NCBI RefSeq assembly: GCF_013387495.1
Contig: NZ_JABZEE010000032.1
Span: 62,001-126,000, forward strand
Direction: 5' to 3'
Length of the DNA: 64,000 nt
From: Streptomyces sp. PKU-EA00015
GTDB lineage: Bacteria > Actinomycetota > Actinomycetes > Streptomycetales > Streptomycetaceae
Shown piece after piece: positions 46,743 through 57,236 of the stretch. The notes below the pieces were generated by a model. It did not search any database and was not told the origin of the DNA. It saw only the letters and a program-made list of their open reading frames with translations. Position 1 is the first letter of the stretch. Each line of letters starts with the position of its first letter. A program made the translations under genes and the position numbers.

Positions 46743-48782
46743 TCAATCTTCCTCGGGACCACTACGGATTTCGTAGGTGGAAGCCTCGGTTCCAAGCAGT
46801 CTTTCCGCAGTGAGCCGGTGCAGCCGCGCCGCGGCCGGATCACCGAGACGGTCGAGTGTGTCGGCCAGTCTGAGCTGCAGCGCGGCCTGCAGGCGTACGT
46901 CCCCGGCGCGCCGCGCCCATTCCACGGCCTCGCGGCAGGTGTGCAGCGACTCCTCGGGCCGTCCCGCGTACTCCTGGATCCGGGCCGCCTCGCTCAGCGC
47001 CCGTGCCTGGGCCGGGACGTCGCCGAGCCTGCGATATCCGGCCGCCGCCGCCCGCCAGCTGCGCAGCGCCTCTCCGTAGCGGCCCGCGTAGGTGTGGGCC
47101 GTGCCGAGGCGTCCGTACAGCCGTGCCGCGTCGGCCTGCTCGCCGCGCGCCTGGCGTTGCGCGAGTGCGCGCCCGTACCAGTCGGCCGCCCGCTGCCAGT
47201 CCCCCAGCTCCTGGTAGGCACCGCCGACGGATTCCATCGCGCGGCCGGTCGCATAGGGGTCGTTCGCGGCCCGGCCCGCGTCCAGCGCGGCCCGGTAGCG
47301 GGCGAGTGCGTCCTCGGTGCGGCCGGTCCTGGCGTCCAGGTCGGCGAGGTTCAGCAGCGCCGCGGCCTGCTCCCGGCGCAGGCCGCGGCGCTCGGCGACG
47401 TCGAGCACCAGCCGGTGCAGTCCGTACAGGTCGGACGCGGCGGCCTCCGTGCCCTGGTGCGCGGCAAGGGCTCTGACCAGGGCCGCGACCAGCCTGCGGG
47501 CCAGCGTGTCCAGCTCGCCGTCGTCGACGGCGAGCCGCGCGCAGGCCAGCAGCGCGGACCGGTGCGCCCGCAGCCACGCGTCGGCCTCGCCGACGGAGGT
47601 GAAACGCAGCGCGCGGGGAAGGCCCGCCAGCTTCTTGCGGGCCGGTGACCCCTCGGGCTCGGTGATCGCGCGGCAGGCCTGGAGACGGCGCACGGTCCGC
47701 TCCAGCATGCGGGCCCTGGCGAGCTGCACCTCGGCGGGCCGGTCGCTCACCTCGTACAGCGTGCGCAGCAGGGGGGTGAGACAGCCGGGCACCTCGAAGC
47801 CGTCCCCGGCGGTGCGCAGCAGACCGAGTGTGGCGAGACCGTCGAGGGTGGTCCGGGCGGCGGCCACCGAGCAGCCGGCCAGGGCGGAGGCGGTGTGGGC
47901 GTCGGCGAAACCGGCGGGGGCCAGGGCGAGCAGTCGCAGTATCCGCGCGGCGGGCTGCGGCAGGGACTCGTAGACCAGGCGGAACGCGCGGGCCAGCGGC
48001 CGTCCGCCGCGTGGCTGCTCGCCGTCGTCCGGCAGGGCCCGCAGCCGCTTGGCGGCGTCGGCGACCGACGCCCGGGGCCGGGCGGCCAGCCAGCCGCCGA
48101 CCAGGACCAGTGCGGCGGGCAGCCCGCCGCACTCCTCGGCGACCGCCTCGGCGGCCTGCGGGTCCACCGTGATGCGGACCTCGCCGGTGAAGGCGGTGAG
48201 CAGCTCGATGGCGGCCTTGGCGTCCATGCCGCCGACGGTGCAGGGGCGTACGCCGGGGATGCCGGTGAGCGGGCCGTCGGAGACGGCGACGACCAGACAG
48301 TCGGGGTTGTGGGGCAGCAGCAGGTCGACGTGCTCGGCGTCGTGGGCCTCGTCGACGAGGAGCAGCGCACGGCGTACGGAGAGGGCGTCGCGGACCATCT
48401 CGGTCAGTTCGTCGTCACCGGCGCCGGGCGGTGAGGCGATGCCGAGGTCACCGAGCAGGTGCCGGGCGGCTTCCTCGAGGGGTACGGGCCGGCCGCCGGG
48501 CTCGGCCAGCCGGACCCGCAGAACGCCGTCCGGGTACCGGTCCGCGAGCTGCCGGGCGAGCTCCTCGGCGAGCGCGGTGCGCCCGGAACCGGGCCGCCCG
48601 GCGATGAGGAGGACGCGGGCACGGGCGGCCTTGCGGCCCGCGAGGGTGTCGAGTCCGGCGTGTTCGATGTCGGCGTGCAGTGACTTCAGTTCCCGCTGGC
48701 GGCCGAAGAACCGGTCACCGCGGCCGGAGCGAACGGCATCCGCCCGGTCGGGGCCGCCCAAGTCCAGCGCCTGATCCGTCAC
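46743..48782 (-). CDS. STAND-class ATPase with C-terminal TPRs
   Basis: A 679-residue signalling-type NTPase. Walker A LLIAGRPGSGRTALAEELAR near residue 60, Walker B in ALLLVDEAHDAEHVDLLL, a GxP motif in EECGGLPAALVLVGG, and a winged-helix region (ILRLLALAPAGFADAHTASA). From about residue 400 TPR repeats follow (EQAALLNLADLDARTGRTED; YATGRAMESVGGAYQELGDW; ADAARLYGRLGTAHTYAGRY). This is the AfsR/MalT layout without an N-terminal SARP DNA-binding domain and without a C-terminal effector, so the output is unclear. Monocistronic, divergent from nothing; the upstream spacing to the NUDIX gene is 200 bp. Confidence 0.85.
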   Translation of the reverse strand: MTDQALDLGGPDRADAVRSGRGDRFFGRQRELKSLHADIEHAGLDTLAGRKAARARVLLIAGRPGSGRTALAEELARQLADRYPDGVLRVRLAEPGGRPVPLEEAARHLLGDLGIASPPGAGDDELTEMVRDALSVRRALLLVDEAHDAEHVDLLLPHNPDCLVVAVSDGPLTGIPGVRPCTVGGMDAKAAIELLTAFTGEVRITVDPQAAEAVAEECGGLPAALVLVGGWLAARPRASVADAAKRLRALPDDGEQPRGGRPLARAFRLVYESLPQPAARILRLLALAPAGFADAHTASALAGCSVAAARTTLDGLATLGLLRTAGDGFEVPGCLTPLLRTLYEVSDRPAEVQLARARMLERTVRRLQACRAITEPEGSPARKKLAGLPRALRFTSVGEADAWLRAHRSALLACARLAVDDGELDTLARRLVAALVRALAAHQGTEAAASDLYGLHRLVLDVAERRGLRREQAAALLNLADLDARTGRTEDALARYRAALDAGRAANDPYATGRAMESVGGAYQELGDWQRAADWYGRALAQRQARGEQADAARLYGRLGTAHTYAGRYGEALRSWRAAAAGYRRLGDVPAQARALSEAARIQEYAGRPEESLHTCREAVEWARRAGDVRLQAALQLRLADTLDRLGDPAAARLHRLTAERLLGTEASTYEIRSGPEED

Positions 48783-48981
48783 GGGTCACGCTCCAGTCCG
48801 TCCGCGCACGAGCCGAGCCCGCCGGGTTCCGCACGGGCGGTTCGAGCGTAGTTCACGCTCTGCGACGAACCGTGCGGAGCGGCCGGGGACGACGCCGCGA
48901 TCGCTCGATCGGATCAACGGATCTTCATATGGGACGGGTTGAGTACCCGTCAGCCCCGGCCCGGCCGGTACGGAGGCCGCG

Positions 48982-49608
48982 TCACGCCTCGAACGGGCGG
49001 GCCGGCCACGGGGCCTGCGCCTCGCGCAGCGCGTCGAAGCCCTCGCCCGCGCTCGCCGCCACCGCCGACAGGACACCGACGACCAGGCACGTGTTGTGCA
49101 GGTCCCCGGCGAGCACCCCGCGGACCAGCTCCTCCAGCGGCACCCGTGCCAGCTCCATGTCCGCCTCCTCCTCGGCGACCTCGAAGCGTTCGCCGTCCGC
49201 CGCCGACAGGTCGCGCGCCAGGAAGATCCGCACGGCCTCGTCGCAGCCGCCCGGGGTGGTGTAGACGTCGGTCAGCACCCGCCAGTCCTCGGCCTTGACG
49301 TGCGCCTCCTCGTACAGCTCCCGCTGGGCCGCGTGCAGCGGGTTCTCGCCGGGCACGTCCAGCAGGCCGGCCGGGATCTCCCACAGCTTGTGGCGGACGG
49401 GGTGCCGGTACTGGCGCAGCACCAGCACCCGCCCCTCGTCGTCGAGGGCGAGGACGGCGACCGATCCCGGGTGGACCTGGTAGTCCCGCTTGACGACCGA
49501 TCCGTCGGGCATGACCACGTCGTCGGTGCGGACGCTCGTCTTGTTGCCCCGGAACGGCGTCTCGGTCGCGGTGACCCGCCACACCTCGGGCGTGTCCTTG
49601 ATGGTCAT
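48982..49608 (-). CDS. NUDIX hydrolase, ADP-ribose pyrophosphatase-like
   Basis: A 208-residue NUDIX enzyme probably hydrolysing ADP-ribose or a related NDP-sugar. The NUDIX box is GLLDVPGENPLHAAQRELYE then EAHV. The catalytic RE..EE core is intact, but the usual glycine near the end of the box (EExG) is histidine. ATG 49608 (MTIKDTPEVWRVTATETPFR) has AAGGACG upstream. It lies 85 bp past pyrG on the same strand behind a terminator. The ADPRase call rests on the extra N-terminal strands (VVMPDGSVVKRDYQVHPGSV) and overall length. Confidence 0.88.
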   Translation of the reverse strand: MTIKDTPEVWRVTATETPFRGNKTSVRTDDVVMPDGSVVKRDYQVHPGSVAVLALDDEGRVLVLRQYRHPVRHKLWEIPAGLLDVPGENPLHAAQRELYEEAHVKAEDWRVLTDVYTTPGGCDEAVRIFLARDLSAADGERFEVAEEEADMELARVPLEELVRGVLAGDLHNTCLVVGVLSAVAASAGEGFDALREAQAPWPARPFEA

Positions 49609-49640
49609 CAAAAGCGTCCTTCCACCACGCACAAACGGAA

Positions 49641-49675
49641 ACCGGGGCACGGACCGGCAAGGTCCGTACCCCGGT
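49641..49675. terminator. Hairpin terminator after pyrG
   Basis: 15-bp stem with one mismatch: ACCGGGGCACGGACC / GGTCCGTACCCCGGT, loop GGCAA, 18 bp past the pyrG stop. Confidence 0.8.
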
Positions 49676-49693
49676 CAACCGTATCGCCTGCGG

Positions 49694-51358
<1,665 letters not shown>

Positions 51359-51836
51359 CGCCAAGAGGGGGCTCCCGTGGTCGCGAGGTGAGGTGCGTGC
51401 CGGCGTCCGACCCGGATTCGGGGGTGCCGTCGCTGCGGTTTCGTGGCCTTCTCGTATCGGGACGGCCACCGGTCCACGGGGTACCAGGGTATCAGCGCCG
51501 GGCCACGGCCGCTTCCGGCCACACCCGCCGACGCGCCCGGGACGCGTAGGGACCGTTCACCGCGGCCCGCCTGCCGCTCGCCCGTTCGCCGCAGTCATGT
51601 TGTCCGGACACCTGCGCGCATCACTCGCGTGCGTCGTATCCTGCTCGGACACTCGCTGCCGAGCCGGGCCGGTCGACCGGCACCACGGAGCCCCGTCACC
51701 CGGAAAATCCGGCACCCCCACACCATGCGGGTGGCGACGTGCCACTGTGGTGTTTGGGTCGCCGCGGCTCGTCAACGACCCTTGACTGCAGTAAGCGCCC
51801 CGCGGGGCGGACGTGGCCGTTCGACTGGAGATGCAC
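51359..51836. other. Divergent promoter region pyrG / GH15
   Basis: 478 bp between two divergent genes. No coding sequence, repeat or terminator-like hairpin is evident. Confidence 0.5.
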
Positions 51837-53639
51837 GTGGCCGGGCGCATCGAGGATTACGCACTCATCGGAGACATGCAGACCGCAGCTCTGGTCTGCC
51901 GGGACGGCACGGTGGACTGGCTGTGCCTGCCCCGCTTCGACTCGCATGCCATCTTCGCCGGGATCCTCGGCACCGAGGAGCACGGATTCTGGCGGCTCGG
52001 GCCGGCGTACAGCGTGAACGACGCGCCGCCGGCCGCCGACCGCCGCCGCTACCGCGGCGACTCGCTGATCCTCGAGTCGGAGTACGACACGCCCCGCGGC
52101 ACGGTCCGCGTGACCGATTTCATGCCGCCTCGTGACGGTGCGCCCCAGCTGATCCGGATCGTGGAGGGCGTCAGCGGCCGGGTGCCCATGCGCTCCGAGC
52201 TGCGCATGCGGTTCAGCTACGGGCGCGTGGTGCCATGGGTGCACAAGATCGACAACCGTACGGTCGCCGTCGCCGGGCCCGACTCCGTCTGGCTGGACAC
52301 CGACGCGGAGACGTACGGCAAGGACCTGACCACCTACTCGGACTTCACGGTCTCCCCCGGCGAGCGGATCACCTTCACGATCAGCTGGCAGCCCTCGCAC
52401 AGGGAGCAGCCGGGGCTGCCGGACCCCGAGGGCTCTTTGGACGCCACCGTCGACTTCTGGCGCGAATGGGTCGATCACTGCACATACCACGGCCCCTACC
52501 GCGAGGCCGTCGTCCGCTCCCTGATCACGCTGAAGGCCCTGACGTACGCGCCGACCGGCGGTATCGTCGCGGCGCCGACGACGTCGCTCCCCGAGGACAT
52601 CGGCGGCGTACGGAACTGGGACTACCGCTACACCTGGCTGCGTGACGCGGCGATCACCCTGTCGTCGCTGCTGCGCACCGGATACCGCGAGGAGGCCCGC
52701 GCCTGGCGCGAGTGGCTGCTGCGCGCGGTCGCCGGCGACCCCGAGAACCTGCAGATCATGTACGGGATCGCGGGCGAACGGGAGCTGGGCGAGGCCGAGT
52801 TGGACTGGCTGCCGGGCTACGAGAACTCCAGCCCGGTCCGCGTCGGCAACGGCGCCGCGCACCAGCTCCAGCTCGACGTCTACGGCGAGGTCACCGAGGC
52901 CCTGCACCTCGCGCACATGACCGGCCTGGCGCGCAACGACTACGCCTCCCTGCTCCAGCTCAAGCTGATCCAGTACCTGGAGAAGCACTGGGACCAGCCC
53001 GACGAGGGCATCTGGGAGGTCCGCGGCCCGCGACGGCACTTCGTGCACTCCAAGGTGATGGCATGGGTCGCCGTCGACCGCACCATCAAGCTCATCGAGT
53101 CCGGCGACGCCGACGGACCGCTGGACCGCTGGCGCGAGCTGCGCGACGAGATCCACCGGGACGTCTGCGAGAAGGGCTACGACAAGGAGCGCAACACCTT
53201 CACGCAGTCGTACGGCTCGCAGGAGCTCGACGCCTCCCTGCTGCTGATCCCGCAGATGGGCTTCCTGCCGCCCGACGACAAACGGGTCATCGGCACGATC
53301 GAGGCGATCCAGCGGGAGCTGTCGACGTCCGACGGCTTCATCCTGCGCTACCCGACCGAGGGCGCGGACGAGGGCGTGGACGGCCTGCCCGGCGACGAGG
53401 GCGCGTTCCTCGCGTGCTCGTTCTGGATGGCCGACGACCTGGCGATGATCGGCCGGGTCGACGAGGCCCGCAAGCTGTTCGAGAAGCTGCTGGCCCTGCG
53501 CAACGACCTCGGGCTGCTCGCCGAGGAGTGGGACCCGCGGCTCCAGCGGCAGGTGGGCAACTTCCCCCAGGCGTTCAGTCACGTGCCTCTGATCGACACC
53601 GCCCTGCGGCTGACGGCCTCGGGCGCGTACGGAGGCTGA
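51837..53639 (+). CDS. GH15 family glucanohydrolase (glucoamylase/trehalase type)
   Basis: A 600-residue cytoplasmic glycoside hydrolase. N-terminal beta-sandwich opening IEDYALIGDMQTAALVCRDG with VDWLCLPRFDS, then the (alpha/alpha)6 barrel with the catalytic-acid region GGVRNWDYRYTWLRDAA and the second glutamate region LLAEEWDPRLQRQVGNFPQA. GTG 51837 is chosen because GGAG lies 6 nt upstream; ATG 51831 overlaps that site. Actinobacterial members of this type include trehalases and oligosaccharide hydrolases, so glucoamylase is only the family name. The gene may be co-transcribed with the PucR-type regulator 45 bp downstream. Confidence 0.9.
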   Translation: MAGRIEDYALIGDMQTAALVCRDGTVDWLCLPRFDSHAIFAGILGTEEHGFWRLGPAYSVNDAPPAADRRRYRGDSLILESEYDTPRGTVRVTDFMPPRDGAPQLIRIVEGVSGRVPMRSELRMRFSYGRVVPWVHKIDNRTVAVAGPDSVWLDTDAETYGKDLTTYSDFTVSPGERITFTISWQPSHREQPGLPDPEGSLDATVDFWREWVDHCTYHGPYREAVVRSLITLKALTYAPTGGIVAAPTTSLPEDIGGVRNWDYRYTWLRDAAITLSSLLRTGYREEARAWREWLLRAVAGDPENLQIMYGIAGERELGEAELDWLPGYENSSPVRVGNGAAHQLQLDVYGEVTEALHLAHMTGLARNDYASLLQLKLIQYLEKHWDQPDEGIWEVRGPRRHFVHSKVMAWVAVDRTIKLIESGDADGPLDRWRELRDEIHRDVCEKGYDKERNTFTQSYGSQELDASLLLIPQMGFLPPDDKRVIGTIEAIQRELSTSDGFILRYPTEGADEGVDGLPGDEGAFLACSFWMADDLAMIGRVDEARKLFEKLLALRNDLGLLAEEWDPRLQRQVGNFPQAFSHVPLIDTALRLTASGAYGG

Positions 53640-53683
53640 TCCGTGTTGGCCCTGGTCGTGCCGCCCCTGTAGCGTCCGCAGCC

Positions 53684-55303
53684 ATGGACACGCAGGGCGG
53701 CATCACCGTGCAGCGGGCGCTGGAGCTGCCCGGTCTCCGCAGCGGGCTGCCGGAGGTCCTGGCCGGGGCCGACCGGCTCGACCGCACGGTCCGCTGGGTG
53801 CACGCCGGTGAGGTGCCCAACATCGCCTCGCTCCTCAAGGGCGGCGAGCTGCTGCTGACGACCGGCCTGGGGCTCGGCACCAGACCGGCCGAGCAGCGCG
53901 CCTTCGTGAACAGGCTCGCGGAACGCGGGATCGCGGCGCTCGTCGTCGAGCTGGGGTCGCGGTTCACGCGCCTGCCCGCCACGATCGTCGAGACGGCCCG
54001 CGCGGCGGGGCTGCCGCTGGTGCAGCTGCACCGCGAGGTGCCGTTCGTGACGGTGACGGAGGAGATCCACACCGAGATCGTCAACGGCCACTACGCGCTG
54101 CTGCGGCAGGCCGAAGAGGTGAACCGGCGGTGCACCGAGGCGCTGCTGGCCGGCGGCGGAGTCCCCCAGGTGCTCGGCATCCTCGCCTCGTTCACCGGCG
54201 ACCCGGTCTTCCTTGAGACACCCGACGGGCAGCTGCTGTACGCGGCGTACACCCCCGGCGACGAGGCGGCCGTCGCCGATCCGCTCCAGGTGTGGGAAGG
54301 GCTCCGCGGCGGGCGCCAGGACGGGCCGCCGACGAACGCCGTCCTGGTGGACGTGCCGGGCGGCGGCCGGGGCACGGCCGCGGTGCGCGCCCGGCTGGTG
54401 CTGCTGGCGGTGTCGTCCCCGCTGCTGCCCGTGCACCGCATCGCCGCGGAGCGCGCGGCGGCATCGCTCGCGGTCGTCCTCATGCAGGCCCGCCAGGAGG
54501 AGGAGCTCGCGGCCCGTGGCCGCGGCGACTTCCTGACCGACCTCGCCGAGGGCCGCATCGCCCCCGAGGACGCCCCGGCACAGGCCCGCGTGCTCGGCTT
54601 CAAGCCGGGCTCGGGGCCGCTGCTGCCGGTGGTGATGCGGCTCGCCGCCGAGCTGACGCCGACGGGCAACTGGGCCGTGCTCGCCCGGGCCGTCTCCGAT
54701 GCGCTCGCCTCCCTCGGAGTGCCGGTCCTGCTCGGCGTACGCCCCGTGGAGGGCCGCGTCCCGCTCCTCGTCGGCCTCCGGACGGATTCCGACCGGACGG
54801 CGGTCGCGGGCCGGGTCGCCGACGCCCTGCGCACGGGCGTCGAACGAGCGGGGCTCGGGATCGCGGCGCATCCGCCGGTGGTCGTGGTGGGCGTGGCGGG
54901 CGGCTGGGCCACGGCGGGCGCGGGGCTGCGGCACGCGGCGGAGACCGCGACGGCGGCCCGAGGTCTGAGCGACCGCCCCTGGTACGACGCCCGTCGTCTG
55001 GACATCGACCTGCTGCTGTGGCGACTGCGCGAGCACCCGGACCTGGCGGCGTTCGTGGACCGCGCGATCGGCCCGCTGCGGGCGCACGACGCGACGTCGC
55101 GCCCGCCGCTGCTGCCGACGCTGGAGACGTATCTGGCCCACGCGGGCCGCAAGGCGGAGACGGCGCGCGAACTGCATCTCAACCGGCAGACGCTGTACAA
55201 CAGGCTGGCGCGGATCGGGGAGCTGCTGGGCACGGACCTGGACGACCCGGAGACGGTGCTCTCCCTGAGCCTGGCCCTCCGCGCCCGCCGCCACGCCCCC
55301 TGA
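53684..55303 (+). CDS. PucR-family transcriptional regulator
   Basis: A 539-residue activator. N-terminal PucR domain (ITVQRALELPGLRSGLPEVL; ASLLKGGELLLTTGLGLG), a central GGDEF-like CdaR domain without catalytic residues, and a C-terminal HTH_30 (AETARELHLNRQTLYNRLAR then IGELLG). PucR proteins control purine and other catabolic genes in Gram-positive bacteria. Here no purine genes are adjacent, and the upstream neighbour is a GH15 hydrolase, so the target is unknown. Start ATG 53684; no stronger start upstream. Confidence 0.92.
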   Translation: MDTQGGITVQRALELPGLRSGLPEVLAGADRLDRTVRWVHAGEVPNIASLLKGGELLLTTGLGLGTRPAEQRAFVNRLAERGIAALVVELGSRFTRLPATIVETARAAGLPLVQLHREVPFVTVTEEIHTEIVNGHYALLRQAEEVNRRCTEALLAGGGVPQVLGILASFTGDPVFLETPDGQLLYAAYTPGDEAAVADPLQVWEGLRGGRQDGPPTNAVLVDVPGGGRGTAAVRARLVLLAVSSPLLPVHRIAAERAAASLAVVLMQARQEEELAARGRGDFLTDLAEGRIAPEDAPAQARVLGFKPGSGPLLPVVMRLAAELTPTGNWAVLARAVSDALASLGVPVLLGVRPVEGRVPLLVGLRTDSDRTAVAGRVADALRTGVERAGLGIAAHPPVVVVGVAGGWATAGAGLRHAAETATAARGLSDRPWYDARRLDIDLLLWRLREHPDLAAFVDRAIGPLRAHDATSRPPLLPTLETYLAHAGRKAETARELHLNRQTLYNRLARIGELLGTDLDDPETVLSLSLALRARRHAP

Positions 55304-55384
55304 CCGGGGGGCCGCCGCCCCGTGCCCCCTTGGCGGGCTCCGCCCCGCACCCCGCGTGCGACGCGCCTGTCGGGGCTCCGCCCC

Positions 55385-55416
55385 AAGCCCCGCGCCTCGA
55401 ACGCCGACGGGGCTGA
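55385..55416 (-). repeat. Single inverted copy of the CAGCCCCGTCGGCG repeat
   Basis: Read on the minus strand: CAGCCCCGTCGGCGTTCGAG then GCGCGGGG. It is the same motif family as at 15880 and 15966, placed in opposite orientation to the tandem array that follows it. Confidence 0.6.
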
Positions 55417-55420
55417 ATGC

Positions 55421-55901
55421 AGCCCGTCCGGCGATCGAGGACACCGCGCGGAGCGCGGAACGTGCTGCGGGGCGCAGCCCCGACGCCCGCGCCGCCAGAG
55501 CGCAAGGCAACGAGGCTGGGGCGGAGCCCCATTGTTGTCGCGGGACCGGCGCAGCCAGCCCGTCCGGCGATTGAGGTCACCGCGCGGAGCGCGGTACCGG
55601 GTGCGGGGCGCAGCCCCGACGCCCGCGCCGCCAGAGCGCAAGGCAACGAGGCTGGGGCGGAGCCCCATTGTTGTCGCGGGACCGGCGCAGCCAGCCCGTC
55701 CGGCGATTGAGGTCACCGCGCGGAGCGCGGTACCGGGTGCGGGGCGCAGCCCCGACGCCCGCGCCGCCAGAGCGCAAGGCAACGAGGCTGGGGCGGAGCC
55801 CCATTGTTGTCGCGGGACCGGCGCAGCCAGCCCGTCCGGCGATTGAGGTCACCGCGCGGAGCGCGGTACCGGGTGCGGGGCGCAGCCCCGACGCCCGCGC
55901 C
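55421..55901. repeat. 136-bp tandem repeat, three and a half copies
   Basis: Unit starts AGCCCGTCCGGCGAT occur at 55421, 55557, 55693 and 55829, exactly 136 bp apart. Copies 2 and 3 are identical by eye; copy 1 differs near its left end (GATCGAGGACACC instead of GATTGAGGTCACC). The fourth copy breaks off after GACGCCCGCGCC. Each unit contains three hairpins: CGCGCGGAGCGCG, GGGGCGCAGCCCC and GGGGCGGAGCCCC. No protein is encoded; stops are absent in several frames only because of base composition. Confidence 0.95.
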
Positions 55902-55947
55902 CGCCGGGGGGCGCAGGGCATGGGGTCCGGGGCGGAGCCCCGGTTAC

Positions 55948-55967
55948 GGGAAGGGGCGGGGTGGGGG
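55948..55967 (+). repeat. G-quadruplex-type interspersed motif, copy 3
   Basis: GGGAAGGGGCGGGGTGGGGG again, preceded by CATGGGGTCCGGGGCGGAGC and CCCGGTTAC. This lies 47 bp past the end of the tandem array and just downstream of the minus-strand glycosyltransferase stop at 56072. Confidence 0.85.
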
Positions 55968-56071
55968 AAGCGCCCCGCGCAGCGGCGCCCCCATCCGGCG
56001 CCCGCCTCGGGACACCGCGCGGAGCGCGACACGGGCCTGGGGCGAAGCCCCGGGAAAACGCCCACGCGACC

Positions 56072-57148
56072 TCACCCCCCGCCCGCCACCTCGTCGTACA
56101 CGCTCAGCATCTGCGCGACCGTGTCGTCCTCCGACGGCCACGCCCCCGCCTGCACCCGCCCCGCCCGCGCCAGCTCCTCCCGGCGGGCCGGATCCGCCAG
56201 CAGTCCCGACACCGCCGACGCCAGCGCGTCCGCGTCCCCGTACGGGACCAGCACCGCCGCCTCACCGACCAGTTCGGGCACGCCACCGACCGCCGTCGCG
56301 ACCAGGGGGACGCCCAGCCGCAGCGCCTCCTGCGCCAGCACCGAGCGCGCCTCCCAGCGGCTGGGCAGAACCGCGACGTCCGCGGCCGCGAGGATCTCGG
56401 CCGCGTCGTCGCACCGGCCGAGCAGCCGCACCGGCAGGTCCTCGTCCTCGATGCGCCGCTGGAGCGCGACCCGCTGCGGCCCCTCCCCCGCGATCAGGAG
56501 CAGCGGCGCCGGGTCCAGGGCGCGCCACCGGCGGGTGGCGTCCAGCAGAAACCCGTAGCCGCGGTGTTCGTCGAGGCTTCCGACGGCTACCAGCAACGGC
56601 CGCTCCACGACGCCCAGTTCCGCGCGCTTCTTGTCCGCGCGGCCCAGCGGCACGCAGCCACGGGGCGTCGCGAGCGGCGCGAGCCGGGCGTCGCGGGCAC
56701 CGCGCTCGCGCGCCCGGTCGACGAGCTCGGAGCAGGTGGCGAACACGACGGCCGCCGCCCGTACGGCCCTTCGCTCGACGAGCCGCAGGACCTGGCGCCG
56801 CGCGCCCTCACCGTGCCCGCGGGCGTGCCAGGTGACGACGAGCGGCACGCGCTGCCCGCTCAGCGCGAGCGCGGAGCGCACGGCGGCGTGCAGCCCGTGC
56901 GCATGCACCACGTCCGCGTCGGCGCACGCCGCGCGCAGCGCACCGACGGACAGCGGATCGCTCCGGCGTGGCACGGGCACGAAGTGCGCGCCGGCACCCA
57001 AGTAGTCGTATTCGTCGTCGAGTTCGGCGGGGGCGCACACCGTCACCCGCACGCCCCGCGCCACCAGCCCCGCGGCCAGCGACCTGACGTGCGCGCTGCT
57101 GCCCGCACTGCCGCCGCCCAGCACCTGGACCGTACGCAGCTCAGTCAC
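56072..57148 (-). CDS. GT4 family glycosyltransferase
   Basis: A 358-residue GT-B enzyme. N-terminal glycine-rich loop VQVLGGGSAGSSAHVRSLAA; HAHGLHAAVRSAL; donor site LLVAVGSLDEHRGYGFLLDA. The E-X7-E motif is displaced to RWEARSVLAQEALRLGVPLV. GTG 57148 starts MTELRTVQVLGGG. It follows the MraY-like protein on the same strand with an 88-bp gap, so both probably act on a polyprenyl-linked envelope glycan. Donor and acceptor are unknown. Confidence 0.9.
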   Translation of the reverse strand: MTELRTVQVLGGGSAGSSAHVRSLAAGLVARGVRVTVCAPAELDDEYDYLGAGAHFVPVPRRSDPLSVGALRAACADADVVHAHGLHAAVRSALALSGQRVPLVVTWHARGHGEGARRQVLRLVERRAVRAAAVVFATCSELVDRARERGARDARLAPLATPRGCVPLGRADKKRAELGVVERPLLVAVGSLDEHRGYGFLLDATRRWRALDPAPLLLIAGEGPQRVALQRRIEDEDLPVRLLGRCDDAAEILAAADVAVLPSRWEARSVLAQEALRLGVPLVATAVGGVPELVGEAAVLVPYGDADALASAVSGLLADPARREELARAGRVQAGAWPSEDDTVAQMLSVYDEVAGGG

Positions 57149-57236
57149 GCGCCAAGGATGCCAGCCCGTACGGACGTTCCGGCACCGTCCTGATGTCGTC
57201 CCTGTGTCGGAACGGAGTCCTCGGTGGCGGGATCAC

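Noticed and set aside
55421..55901. Possible CRISPR array in the 136-bp repeats
   Set aside because: The repeats are contiguous with no unique spacers, far longer than CRISPR repeats, and no cas genes are present.
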